Source: Entrophospora sp. SA101
Taxonomy: Eukaryota > Glomeromycota > Glomeromycetes > Entrophosporales > Entrophosporaceae
DNA: 49,884 nt
Direction: 5' to 3'
Assembly: GCA_958430865.1 (NCBI GenBank)
Contig: CAUDNR010004469.1
Location: 1-49,884, forward strand
The notes beneath the pieces are model-generated. The model searched no databases. It was not told where the DNA came from and saw nothing but the letters and a program-made list of their open reading frames with translations. The position numbers and the translations under genes are program-made. This document shows, piece after piece, positions 1 through 13,012 of the stretch (within the stretch, counting starts at the first letter, position 1; each line of letters begins with the position of its first letter).

Positions 1-888
1 TTGGGGCAGTACAAATAATGTGATATGTGCTACTCTATTCTCCAATAATATGCTTATCAACTAATTACTAATTCTAAATAAATATTTACATCAGATGAGA
101 AGGTTAATAAATATAAATATAGAAATATGAATAGGAATAGTCTTTCATATGACACTGTACAATGTGCAGCGTAGCTGTTACAATAATATATTTAGCGCAT
201 CACATGACTTCCGTAGTAAGTTCGTTCTAATTGGTTAATGTTAGCCGGGTAATTGATAGGTCCAAGATTTACTATCTCACAGTACTTTTTAAATTATTAA
301 TATTAATAAGAATTTTTGTAAAAAATTACAAGATTTTCCCCTTTTTAGCTCTCATTTACTTTTTGAAGTCTGGATGATTATTTCAAACTCTTTGGTGATT
401 ACAGTCAAAGCTTGTTAAATACATAGGTTTGGCACAGTAAATTTTATGAATTTATTGAATTATCCAATTATCAAGATTTTATTATTACTATAAAAGGATA
501 GGATTTTTAGAAAAATGAATACAAAAAGTCAGAGAGTTATGAATTTATTGAATTATTCCAATTATTGAGATTTTATTATTACTATAAATATGAAATTATT
601 AAATAAATTTTTAATATAAATAGTGCTAGTTCCTGAAAAATTATGAATTTAAAGAATTATGAATTTATCACATATGAATTTAATGAGCTTTGACTGTATT
701 AAAATATGAATATTTGTTTGTTTATTTTTATGATATGGTTTAAAAATACAACAAAATTTTTTTGTGTAAAGTCACATGAAACATGGAGTTTTTACAACTG
801 AAATGAATGCACAAGAGCCTATTAAAATTGTGTAGCTCATTCTAGAATCAATTTCCAAATTTGGTAAAAAACCCTGACTGTAATGATA
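1..888. other. Gene-free AT-rich left flank
   Basis: No reading frame with coding character was found on either strand. The one structure seen is a motif of about 54 bases beginning ATGAATTTATTGAATTAT at 446, repeated with a few changes at 539. It looks like a short degenerate local duplication in non-coding DNA. Confidence 0.5.
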
Positions 889-1188
889 ATGGCAAAGTAT
901 TTACCCGGTTCAAGGTTAGCTTCTTCTACTAATAATGACAAACAACAACAATGGCAAAGCATTTACCCAGTTCAAAGGGTAGCTTCTTCCACTATCAATG
1001 ATGAAAAATAACAACAAAGTATTTATCCAGCTCAAAGGGAAACCTCTTTTATTAATAATGACAAACAACAACAACAAAATATTCATCCAGTTCAAAGGGC
1101 AATTCACCCTCATCAAAGCTTTCACCAAATCCATCTGAACCAGTTGCTTCTTGAAATAGATTTAAAAACAATGCCTTCCATGAGTTGA
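889..1188 (+). pseudogene. Relic of a protein made of about 21-residue tandem repeats
   Basis: From the ATG at 889 the frame stays open to a TGA at 1186-1188, except for one in-frame TAA at 1009-1011 (codon 41). It consists of about 3.5 imperfect units of 60-63 bases (about 891-952, 953-1015, 1016-1075, 1076-1111). Each encodes roughly QSIYPVQR-ASST-ND-KQQQ and is followed by a His/Gln-rich tail. Unit lengths near multiples of three, and conservation of the YPVQR core, suggest the array was once translated. The protein family is not recognised. The TAA could also lie in a skipped segment, but no splice pair that removes it was found. The opposite strand is also open for 72 codons, but it reads as a Leu-rich shadow. 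Confidence 0.4.
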
Positions 1189-1990
1189 CATTTTAATAAT
1201 TATTTATATTAGTTATGCATAAATTTAAAATATTCTTTTAAAAAAATGCGTAAATTTATTATGTAGATCAGTGCCAAAGGAAATTTTTGCTCAAAGTTGA
1301 TCCTGATTTCCATTACCTAATATGTATTGTACAACAAGAAACAGTAAACAGGAACCTGAAAATATCGTTATAATAATAATGATTTACTATCAGTCAAACA
1401 ATATGTCACAGGAAGTGTAATTACATATATAAAATAGAAAATCTGACTTGTGTAACAAATCAGTTTTTTAAAATATATCATTCTTTTTATAACAAAAACA
1501 AACATCATTATTAATCAAAAATAAAACTATGGCATTATAGCTTTCTAATGAGCCCTCTCCCATATTGATAGAGGCTCTCTATGTTAAGCTATGTTTATTC
1601 AAAAACAGCATTACTTTTTATTTCAAAGCTAAGATTTTTTGCCAATATTACCTTTATAAACTTGGTGAGTGGTTGAAAAGATGTAAAATATTGTAATTTT
1701 TCATATAGGTATAGCTTTATGTGTATTGTTGTTTATTAAAGTTTAGTGAAAATGGCAAAAAACTCCAAAAAACATTAAATTTTGATAAATTTTATTTATC
1801 AATACACAAAAAGGAAAAAATGTAGGCAGGAGATTATCAGGGAATAATGACCAAAAATAGATAATTAATTTCCGAATGCGGTAATTTGGTCGACAAACTT
1901 TAACACCAAGATTTTTTACTATTTTATTGATAATCTCTCCTAATTTTTTTAAAAAAGAAGGAATAAGTCTTAAAAAATCTGTGTCTCAAA
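1189..1990. other. Gene-free flank left of the duplication
   Basis: AT-rich sequence with no supported gene. A short inverted pair around GAGATTATCA (near 1830 and 1930) is the only structure seen. Sequence identity with the second half of the window begins at 1991. Confidence 0.5.
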
Positions 1991-2532
1991 GAGATTGCTG
2001 AGCAAAAAAGGGTTAAAATTAAGGTTTGTGGCTAATTTTATTAATAGAATTTCGACGTTGATCACCAAAAAATTTCGGAAAATACACTTCCCAATCGTTT
2101 AATGTGACAAATCGTTCGACTAATAGTAAACTAGTACAAATTTGGAAACTATCCACTCCACCTGAATATTTATTCATTTTTTCTGCATGATTAAAAGAAT
2201 TTTTGATTTTATTTTTTTACAAAAATAGAATGAATTAATTTTCAAATAATTGAATTGTTTAATTAATTGAGATTTGAAGAGATTTCTAAAAATATATATT
2301 GAAATTTTATTTTGGCATGTATCACTTTATACAACATTATTAATATTAACAATGTGTAATTAATTCCACACGATTATTAATAATTGTTTTTATAATACAA
2401 AGATCCCAATATTATAATAATTATAATATATTAATAGTAAATAATAAATATTATAAAAATATTATATCTTTCAATTCTTTTTTAACTTTTTTAATTTTTG
2501 AAAATTTTTGAAAAAAAAAACAAGAAAAAAAA
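1991..2532. other. 5' region of the zinc-ribbon gene
   Basis: AT-rich upstream region with no other gene. It ends in an A-rich leader directly before the ATG at 2533. A poly-A/T run just ahead of the start codon is also seen at the coiled-coil and BTB genes. Confidence 0.4.
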
Positions 2533-3517
2533 ATGGAATCTAATCCAACAACTAAAACAACAAATTCTTCCGCATCACAACATTCACCTTCATCCTTGCC
2601 CCAATCCACACAACCATCATTATTATCCGCAACATCAATAATAATAAATCGAAGAAAAATTTTTTTTGGTATTTGTAAAGGATGTAATGAACCAAAATCA
2701 AGATTTTATAATGATGATAATAATAATGATTATGATGATGATGATGATGATATTCAATATCAATGTGATAATTGTGAAGAATGGTTTCGACAAAAACAAT
2801 CTGAATTAAAAAAAATTCAAAATATAATCAAAAAACGTAGAAAAAGAATTCAACAACAACAACGAGGACAAATTTGTGATAGTTGTGATCAACAAAATCA
2901 TTTTCATAAAGAAATCATTGCATGTAGTGAGTGTGGGTATCCTGAACCAAAAGTTGATAATTTATATCATATTGCTGTGGAAGTAATTGATGAGAGCGAC
3001 GAGGACGAGGAGGATGACGACGAAAACGAGAAAGATGAAAAACAAGAGAAAGAAATGGAGTTTAGCAAATGTCCAAGGTGTAACAAATTATTAAAAAAGT
3101 TTTTGAAATGTCCGGATTACAATGAAATTATTGAAAATATAAATTTAGAATTGAATAAAATGGATATTAACGATCAAGATTATGAGAAACTAATAGAAAT
3201 TAAAGAAGTTAGTAATATTAACATTTGTTTGTTTTATTTTTTATTGGGAAAAGATGTTAACAAAACATTATTTATTTGATTTTTTTTTTCAGCATTACGA
3301 GAATCTGTTAGAACAACAAGAAGACGAAGAAGACCAATGGACAACCGAAGAAGAAGTTGATGACGACGATTATGATTATGAGGATATTGGTAGTGATAAC
3401 AAAAAAAATAATGGAGAAAATGACGTATACGAAGTATATAAAACTTATAATAATCGATATTCAAGAGTTTATGATATTGCAAGATTAAGCATATTGGGTT
3501 CATTGAATGATATGTAA
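2533..3517 (+). CDS. Cys-rich zinc-ribbon-like acidic protein, 2 exons
   Basis: Exons 2533-3207 and 3293-3517 encode 299 aa. The 85-bp intron starts GTTAGT, carries a TTAAC branch-like site and ends in a pyrimidine run plus CAG; it is phase 0. Without splicing the frame runs into a hydrophobic tail typical of intron read-through. Cysteine pairs lie at C48/C51 with C78/C81, C115/C118 with C131/C134, and C180/C183 with C193. These look like two four-Cys zinc-binding modules and a partial third. A basic stretch near 100-106 (KKRRKR) could be a nuclear localisation signal. Residues 153-175 are almost all D/E/K, and the C-terminal exon is also strongly acidic. The N-terminal 35 residues are Ser/Thr/Pro-rich and probably disordered. 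I do not recognise a named family; a nuclear or nucleic-acid-related role is only an inference. Confidence 0.75.
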
Positions 3518-5580
3518 TTAAAAATTGGTGAGAATGGAAGAAGAAAAGCGAGCATAGATGTAAATTTATTAAATTCCTCGCTCATAACATGACACTACAA
3601 TTAAAAATAGCATTATGAGGACTCTGAAAAATCCATAGGTTACTGCCGCACCTAGGTTAAATTCATATTAATAAATTAATTAAAATTTTTCGTTAGATAT
3701 TTTGATAGGGTAAATAAATTATTACAAAAATACAAATGTAACAATCATTAATTGTCAATAAAAAAATGTTGGTTGTTTGAATTCATTGACACAAAAATTA
3801 AATAAAATATTCATTAGGCTTTTTCATACGATTATTTATTTTGCTAATTACTTGCCTTCGATAAATCTTATATTTTTTAATAGTGCTGTATGGATTATCG
3901 AATTTATTTATTATTATTATATTCAAAACACCCATTATTCCCTGTCGAATAAAAGGTTAATTTATTATAAATTAAAAATAATTAAAAAAATATATACACA
4001 ATTTAATTTTGTTATCATATTTTTTAATAGTACTGTATGGATTATCGAATTTATTTATTATTATTATATTCAAAACACCCATTATTCCCTGTCAAATAAA
4101 AGGTTAATTTATTATAAATTAAATAATTAAAAATATATATACACAATTTATTTTTGTTATCATATTTTTTAATAAAGTGTTTCAAGCTAGTTTATTTGTT
4201 TTCGAACAAACACAAGATATGTCGAAGGAATTTTCTAGTTTTTTTTTATATTAATATGGACGATCCAAAGAATTTAACTTTTTGGGGCTCGAACTCCACT
4301 CACTTTTTCAATCATTGGTTAAAAACTTTCAAGAATTCAAAGAAATTTGTGACCAATGAAATACAAGTTTCACAATTTTAACATGTAGAGAATGAACCTA
4401 CCCTTAAAAGTAAACTTGATCAAATTCTGTTCTTTTTGCGATGTTATTTCAAGCCCTTAGGGTCAAAATATATTAAACTTAATTTTGGCGGAACGTTTGT
4501 TTCATGCAGGATGGATGGAATAAGCGTCTTAATTCAAAAATATTAACGATAGTCTTCATTTCTTTGAGAATCTACGACATTATGATCATAATTGGTGAAA
4601 ATAATATCTTTCTTTTTTAATTTCTTTCTTCCGTGATTAAACACGTCAAATATAACCATAACCCAGTGTAAATGCTGCTAGCATTTGAAATCAACAAAGA
4701 TATCAAATCAATCAATCATATTTATTTATTATTTATTTATTTATTTATTTATTTACTTATTTACTTATTTATTACACAAGAATAGATTCCTATTTCCAAA
4801 TCCTGAGAGTAAGGACGAACAAAATATTCATCTTTATATACAACAAAACGTCTTTTCTATATATATTCACAAAATATTTTATTCAATTATTTAAAGCAAC
4901 ACCAATATTACAACTGTATATATGGCCTGTGAAGTATTTTTCCAATGATAACCTATTGTTATGTTGCACTGACATTTAAGTTGCGTCTAGATAGGGAAAA
5001 ATATGTACAGTTTAAATTTATTTATTTTTTGTAATTTTGAAAAAAAATGAACAAATTAAAGTTCAAAAATTTCAAGAAAAAACTCTACCCAATTTAATAT
5101 ATCAATTGCTCTCATTGATGCTACAAAAGTTCCACATAGAGCATAAACGATGAGAAAATTTACGTAAGAATAATAAATAATAAATGAATGATATTCATAC
5201 AATATCGTACATTATTATTAAAAAATAATAATAATAATTAATAATAAATAATAACGCATGTAATAAATTACGACATTTTTGTCGAGATATTCTTAAATCC
5301 GTAAAATAAATTTAATTAATAAAAAAACAAATAGTCAATTAGTAAAATATAAATAAAATATTTATTAGTTAAAAAAAAAATACTCAATTAAGCTAAACGA
5401 ATTGATATTAATTCTGACGATGCACAAAAATAAATAAATAAATATAGATTTGTTTTTCCACAAAAACAAAAAACATTAATTTTTTCACAAAAAAAAAATT
5501 TAAAATATAATTCAATTCGAATCAAAAAAAGATTTCCTTTTTTTTTTTTACTTTTTTTTAAAAAAAAACCCCAACAATTC
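3518..5580. other. Gene-free intergenic with simple repeats
   Basis: No credible gene. It contains the 147-bp tandem repeat (3871-4178) and a TTTA tetranucleotide run (about 4720-4773). It ends with a T/A homopolymer-rich leader just before the coiled-coil gene. Short open frames here (for example 4154-4381 and 4685-4894) are driven by low-complexity sequence. Confidence 0.5.
3871..4178. repeat. 147-bp tandem duplication (2 full units plus a start)
   Basis: Unit 1 starts at 3871 (TATTTTTTAATAGTGCTG), unit 2 at 4018 with very few substitutions, and a third truncated start lies at 4163. The period is 147, then 145. The repeat holds an open frame across both units (3777-4130), because 147 is a multiple of three. 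That is more simply explained by the duplication than by selection for a protein. Confidence 0.8.
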
Positions 5581-7889
5581 ATGAAATCATTAAAGTTTTT
5601 ACAACTAAAAAATCGGAACTCAGGAAGTCGACAAAGTACTGGCGCTATTAGTAGTAACAATAATATAAATAGCACTAGACAAAATTTTGCCTTTTTTCGT
5701 TCACAGGATGAAGGTATATCGAATATTCCACAACCATCAAAATCATCATCAAAAACACCGACAAAAAAATCATCGTTATCAAAACGGTCATCAAAACCGT
5801 CATCATCACCACCCACAAACAACACAACTACCACCTCAACTTCACCAACTTCACCAAACATTAACAACACTACTAGCAACAACGCAACCACTAATACCAA
5901 TACCAACACCAGCAGAAACTCTACAAATAGTAAACATAATAGTAAGGATGGTAAGGATATAACTTCAACATTAAAAACTTATTTGACAAAAAAAAAGCAA
6001 AGGTCTAGTCATCATCTTAATAATAACGGAGATGCTGAAACACGTGCATCAGTTGTCGAACCTTTAACAATAATACACGGTTTAAAAGAGGAAATACAAC
6101 AACGCGAGACGACATTGGAATCCTTGGAAAAGAAACTAAAGGGTTTGGAGTCGCAAAAAGAAAAGGCCTTATCAGAATTGGAGAAAGCACAAAAGCAATT
6201 AAAAGATAATAGTCATGAAATCACAGATCTCAAAAGTTCACTAGTGGAACGTGACCAGAAAATAAATAAGTTGACGAAGATGGCAGAAAAAACCAAAAAA
6301 GAGAAGGACAACTTAATAAATGAGTTGGACAAAATAAAATCTGAATTAAAAGTGCGTGAGAAAGAAATAAGAGATTTGAATTTTTCATTGTTGGAATGCG
6401 CTCATGAATTACAAACAGTTAAAACTGACCTAGACTCAATAATGGAAGAAAGAGATTTGGCAGTGTTAGAACTGCAAGATCAATCATCAGACCGCGAGAA
6501 ATTAGTACAATCACACAAAAGTCAATTACAACTGATGAAAAAAGAACTTGAGATAATTCAATATGATCTAGAGAGTACACAGTTAGAACTTGAAAATACT
6601 CAATTAAAATACAATGCAGAAGCAGAAGCAACACAAGCAATGTGTTCAGCAGAAGTAGAGGCAACCAAAGCCAAATTTGCAGCAGAAATAGGAGTGATCA
6701 AGGCCAAATATTCAGCAGAACTTCATGCCACCAAGGAAGAGCATGCAGATGAATTAGAAGCCACAAAAGCACACCTTTCCTTTTTTAAATCACAACTTGA
6801 TTCAACAAAAGCACAACTTTCCTTTACAAAATCCAAACTTGAATGGGCAAGAGCTGATTTATCATCAATAAAATCCCTGCTGGATGCAACTAAAGCAGAA
6901 CTTTCCACATCAAATAATAAATTAAAGAGGACAACGGCAGAGTTGATAGCCACCAGAGCTGAGGTTGACGAATACGTTGAAATTATTGGTTATAAAGATG
7001 GATTGACATCATATATAATAGAGGTTTATCAAGAAGACATAAAATCTGAGAAAGATAGGTTATCTGAAGAGATAGAAGAAAAACAAGAACAATTAAATAA
7101 AATTAAATCTACATCTGACAAAGAAAAAAAATCAAATATAAAGACCATTAAACAATTAACAAACCAAGTTCAAAATCTAACGAATTCACAAGGTACGTTG
7201 TATGAGCATTTATGTAGTATTAATTTTGTGTAACATCACAAATATACTAACTAATTTTGAATTTATTATTTATTGAACCAGTTCAAGAAAAAGCAAAAAT
7301 ATATCAGCTCGAAAGCGAGAACGCAAAATTAAAAAAACAAATTAGTCAATCAAAAGCACAAGGTAAATAATATTCTTACATATAGTTTTGCAATGATAAA
7401 TAACTTTTCTAATCATTATCCTAAACTTTTGTTTATATAGCAAATGAACAAGAGTTATTGAAAGAAGAGTTAGCTCGTCTACAATCAGAATTAATCTCAA
7501 TAAAATTAATTGGATCAGGAATAAAAGGACAACAACAACTGCAGAAGAAACAACAACAAGATAAGCTTGCACTATTGAATAATGATTTGTCAACATCAAG
7601 CTTTAAACATATAATAGCACCGTTTTCACCACCTGAATCACCATCTAATTCCAGACCAAGTAGTGATTTATTTTCAGATATTGATAGTCCTGTAACATCA
7701 ACCCATGAGAATAATGTAAACTCAACTATGATTGCAAATGCTAATGGCGATTGGGTCACGGTAAAGAAACGTGGCAGTAAAAAACAACAAAGAGGAAACA
7801 CCACAATTAGAACTAACGGTCGTGGTGGCGGTAGAGGTGGTGGTAGAAGAGTGAGCAGCGGAAGTAGTAATGGTGGTTATTCCTACTAA
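5581..7889 (+). CDS. Long coiled-coil protein with RGG-like tail, 3 exons
   Basis: Exons 5581-7192, 7282-7362 and 7441-7889 encode 713 aa. Both introns are phase 1 with clean borders (AAG|GTACGT to CCAG; AAG|GTAAAT to ATAG). Residues 1-160 are Ser/Thr/Asn-rich and probably disordered. About 165-600 is a nearly unbroken Glu/Lys/Leu coiled coil. Within it, residues 346-400 are five exact 11-residue units (AE-EATKAK-A type) and 395-464 are five 14-residue units (TKA-LSF-KS-LD type). The C-terminus has a conserved-looking DWVTVKKRG block followed by RGGGRGGGRR, an RGG/RG motif often used for RNA binding or as an arginine methylation target. A scaffold or RNP-tethering role is an inference. No membrane segment or enzymatic domain is visible, and I recognise no specific orthologue. 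Confidence 0.8.
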
Positions 7890-8089
7890 TAGTAACGATA
7901 AAGGTTTTTGGTTAGTATCATGTTGTTCTTAACTTTAGGAGTAAATAATTATTTTAATAAAATGTTAATGTCTAATAAGTTTATTTTTATAATTTTTATA
8001 GAGTAAATATTTATTATTTATTAATGGCAAAATTACAAGAATAATTGTACAAAAGCTTTAGTTATATTCAATTATTATCCTCACCATAG

Positions 8090-8166
<77 letters not shown>

Positions 8167-8279
8167 GCGGTCATTATAGACACTATTTGTATTTATATTT
8201 TTTTTTATTTCTAGAAAAGTGCTACAGGAATAAACATTTTTTTTAAATTTTTCCAGACTTTAATCTTTTATAATAATAT

Positions 8280-8331
<52 letters not shown>

Positions 8332-8402
8332 TTCATTTTTTTGCACATTTTTCATTTTTAATATTTCATTCATTATTATTATAAATTAATATTATATATA
8401 TC

Positions 8403-8433
<31 letters not shown>

Positions 8434-8960
8434 TTCTGTATAATTTATTTTTTTTAAAATTTTTTTTTACTGTTTTTTTTAATGAAAAAAAAAAAGTCAA
8501 CAATCCCTTTAGCAAAACTTTATTTAATTCAAAAAAAGTATCTTTTTAAAAAAAAGATATCATAATAATTTATAAATTTTTCTTTTCTCTAAAAAAAAAA
8601 AATCAAAGAAATTTTGTCAATTTTATTTACAATTTTTTTTTTTAAATTAACATGTAAATTTTATTTCATTAATATAACGCACACGCTTTATTTGATTAAA
8701 TATTTTATAATCAAGGAAAATTATTTTTTTTTTTCGAAACCAATTTTTTTGATTAATAAATAATGATAATAATAATGATAATAAATTTTATTTACATAAA
8801 TACATGAGAACATCTATCGACATTGATTGGTTGATTTTGTCAACCTCTTCAATCTTTCGATTCTATAGTTAATTAAGAATAAAATCTCTGATTAGTTAGA
8901 AATTAAATTAAATTTACCTATCATTGAAGGGAGTTTCAGGAAACATTGATAATAAACCAC
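7890..8960. other. Gene-free low-complexity intergenic
   Basis: This is the 3' side of the coiled-coil gene. It holds an ATC/CAT trinucleotide array, an AAT array (about 8281-8331), an ATTT array (about 8404-8434) and many A/T homopolymers. No gene is supported. Confidence 0.6.
8091..8166. repeat. (CAT)25 microsatellite
   Basis: A perfect trinucleotide array of 76 bases, about 25 units. On the minus strand it would read poly-Asp followed by a stop, but that frame has no start or upstream coding sequence. The array has exactly the same length in copy B (34080-34155). Confidence 0.95.
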
Positions 8961-9200
8961 TCACTGCTTGAGACTCAAAATAAATAAAAATCCTTTGTTT
9001 TCATCATAATCGTTTATATTTGTGTTATATATAAAAAGATCCGAAATCTCCTTTAATTGAATATTTAGCATCTTCGAACTGATCAAATGGGATCCATTGA
9101 ATCCATTCCATTGTATGTTTTGGAAGAGCTGAAAATTTTCGACGAACTTGACGAAATTGACGAAATTGATCATCAAATAATAAATTTTAGTGACGTGACG
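8960..9200 (-). pseudogene. Kinase-family relic (linker to glycine-rich loop)
   Basis: Read on the minus strand from about 9190 down, one frame gives a Gln/Arg-rich stretch, LPKHTMEWIQWIPFDQFED and then a glycine-loop-like KGDFGSFYI before a stop at 9025-9027. A different frame then continues with DYDENKGF, matching the segment after the glycine loop in the kinase gene at 25554 (DYDENKKEF). So this is the linker, WIPF motif and start of the N-lobe of the same family, broken by a frameshift. No catalytic region follows. Confidence 0.75.
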
Positions 9201-10878
<1,678 letters not shown>

Positions 10879-11850
10879 TCAAATTTTATCATCTAACGCT
10901 TTTTTAATTGGTTTAAATTCATCCTGCTCTTTTTTTGAATAAAAATGATCATTTAATGAACTAAACCAAAAATCAATAGTTTTACGGATTTCTTCAGCAG
11001 TTAGACATTTGTCCGGGTTAGCATCCATGCATCTGAACGCTAGTTCAATATAGAATTTTGGTGTATTGTTTGAAATCCAGGTCTTACATCTTCACATATT
11101 TTTACTGCAAGATCTATATCATATGCCAAATAATTAAGTAGTTGTTGGCCAGGTGACATTACAGACACCAGAACTCCAAAACTATATATATCTTGCTTTT
11201 GTATATGATTTCTCCTTGAAACTTCTGGTATAGTGCCCTCCAAATATATCATTTTGTTTAATGCAGATGTTTGACTAGCTGAACATGATAATCCTAAACC
11301 TGTAATAAATGTATTTGTATATTTTTATTGAAGAATATTACCACTATGAATATCATAATGAATAACGTCTTTTGATGAATACCATTTAAACCTACAATAA
11401 CTCACTTAAGGATATAAATTTTTTGTTTCCATTTTAAATTTTTAAAATCTTTTGCATCTAATGTTTTGTTGCCATTAGTCCATCCTTCAGTTAATGGCCT
11501 TGGATTGTATAATTGACGTCATGCCCGATGGGCATTATATCTATTGCAGGTTGGACATATTCAAAATTTTCATATCTTTTATAAAATTTCATTTCCATAT
11601 ATTCCATTAAAAATATATACTCTTTTATAATTGAATTTTGCGTTAATCCATAAATTTTAATTATATCTATTTATTAAGAAACTTTGTATAATTTTCGAAC
11701 GAAAATAACAATAAAATAATTAATTACAATCATATTAATCAATAATATCTTAAAAAATCAATAAAATAATTAGCTTTCACTAAGTGGTTATGTTATAATT
11801 GCAAACCCACCTTCATCCATTTATTCAATATTTATTAAATCAATTATCAA
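10879..11850 (-). pseudogene. Rearranged kinase-family pseudogene
   Basis: Minus strand, broken by several stops and frameshifts. From 5' to 3': a glycine loop (MDEGGFAII, about 11800-11840), a beta4/hinge segment (KIYGLTQN...LMEYME, about 11590-11655), then a Cys/linker module (CPTCNRYN...LTEGWTNGN, about 11470-11560). After that come an alpha-E-like segment (DFKNLKWKQKIYILK, about 11410-11450) and a catalytic loop (VIHYDIHSGNIL, about 11330-11375). The last parts are DIYSFG (about 11180) and the C-lobe ending AFRCMDANPDK...DFWFSSLNDHF, with a TGA at 10879-10881. The Cys/linker module normally precedes the kinase domain in this family but here lies inside it, so this is a scrambled relic. 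Confidence 0.75.
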
Positions 11851-13012
11851 TATAATACCAAGTTGATTTTTAGTTGTGTGCTTTTAGTAGAAGTATCATT
11901 ATGATGTTTATTTTCATCCAAAGTGTTTTAAAAAAAATTTTCTAAAAGTAGTTTTTTAGCCACAATTATGGCAATTCATATTACGCAAATGAATTCGGTG
12001 CGACACCCTAAAGTCGTAAACCGTAAAACTGTAAAACCGTGATTACTTTATAGATATTGCAATTTGAGTTAATTTATTACGAAGTCATCAGACCTGGCAT
12101 ACAGCCAATTATGCGCTTAAAGTGATTCGATTCGAATAAACTGGACCCCTAAATTTCTTTTAATGTCATATTAATAGGGCTTCTATTTGAATAATGTTTA
12201 TTCTGTCTATTCATTATGAATCCGAGTATTCGAAATACATTGAATGTTTATTCGAATAAAATGAATAAAACGAGTAATCCAAATAAAACTAACAAAACGA
12301 ATAAAGCTCATAATTTGAATAAACAGAATAAAATAATTATAGAGATGAATAAAAAAAATGAATAATTAAAATAAAACGGATAGTTTGAATTAAAGATTGA
12401 ATTGTATTATAATTACAAATAATTCGAATAAGAATTAGTATTACGAATAGAAACTCTATAATTAATGCGTCCCCACAAGCAATATAGTAAAGCTAAAATA
12501 ACTAATAATTAAAGGTTGGCCAAACCATGAGTCATCAGAAAGGGTTACGAATCGACCAATCACACCAACTTATTAATTAATTATATTCAAAGTATTTTTA
12601 TCACTTCTTGAAGTATTACAAATAACATGACTTTTTGTCCAATAAAAAAAATAGAATAGAATAGAATATATATAATGATCGAGAATAATAAATGATGCTA
12701 AATGTCAAAATGCGTCGTTGATGATGTCATGATATAAATGAATTACTACTATCTCACACTACCATTTGTGCAAAATCAATGCCTCCTCCAAAAAAATTCT
12801 ACGTGCAAGGTGTGTTGCATTGGAAATTCAAGCCATTAATAAAATTTAAGTAGTCTTGTGATGTTAGTAAAGAAATTAGCCATGTGTTATCGGGGCGTTA
12901 CACACATAAAAGATTATATACTGTATGCGAATTTTTCGCCGATAAAAATACAAACTCTATCTCCTCCACGCTTGCAAATAAACCTCCAATTAAAATTAAA
13001 ATTGGCATATAA
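11851..13012. other. Gene-free stretch with repeat-derived DNA
   Basis: No supported gene. It contains the GAATAAA-rich repeat (12175-12458) and a short AATAG run near 12650-12670. Confidence 0.45.
12175..12458. mobile_element. Possible MITE, GAATAAA-rich
   Basis: It begins TAGGGCTTCTATTTG and ends with the reverse complement of TAGAGTTTCTATTCG, 12 of 15 matching. The interior is a degenerate series of GAATAAA/GAATAAAAC motifs. A TTTCTATTCGAATAA start also occurs at the low-complexity block at 13670, so a dispersed family is plausible. No convincing target duplication was found. Confidence 0.4.

Noticed and set aside
889..1111. Repeat array considered as a CRISPR
   Set aside because: Units are contiguous and lack unique spacers of constant length; the host is a eukaryote.
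5388..5909. 173-codon minus-strand frame (and its twin 31377-31898)
   Set aside because: It is antisense to the Ser/Thr/Asn-rich start of the coiled-coil gene; its Val/Leu/Asp bias is the mirror of those codons.
5687..5962. 91-codon His/Gln/Thr-rich frame
   Set aside because: It is the +1 frame of the coiled-coil gene and has no independent features.
8060..8265. Poly-Asp frame on the minus strand through the CAT array, ending DYGEDNN and a stop
   Set aside because: No start codon and a stop shortly upstream; no splice acceptor that links it to coding sequence. A microsatellite is sufficient explanation.
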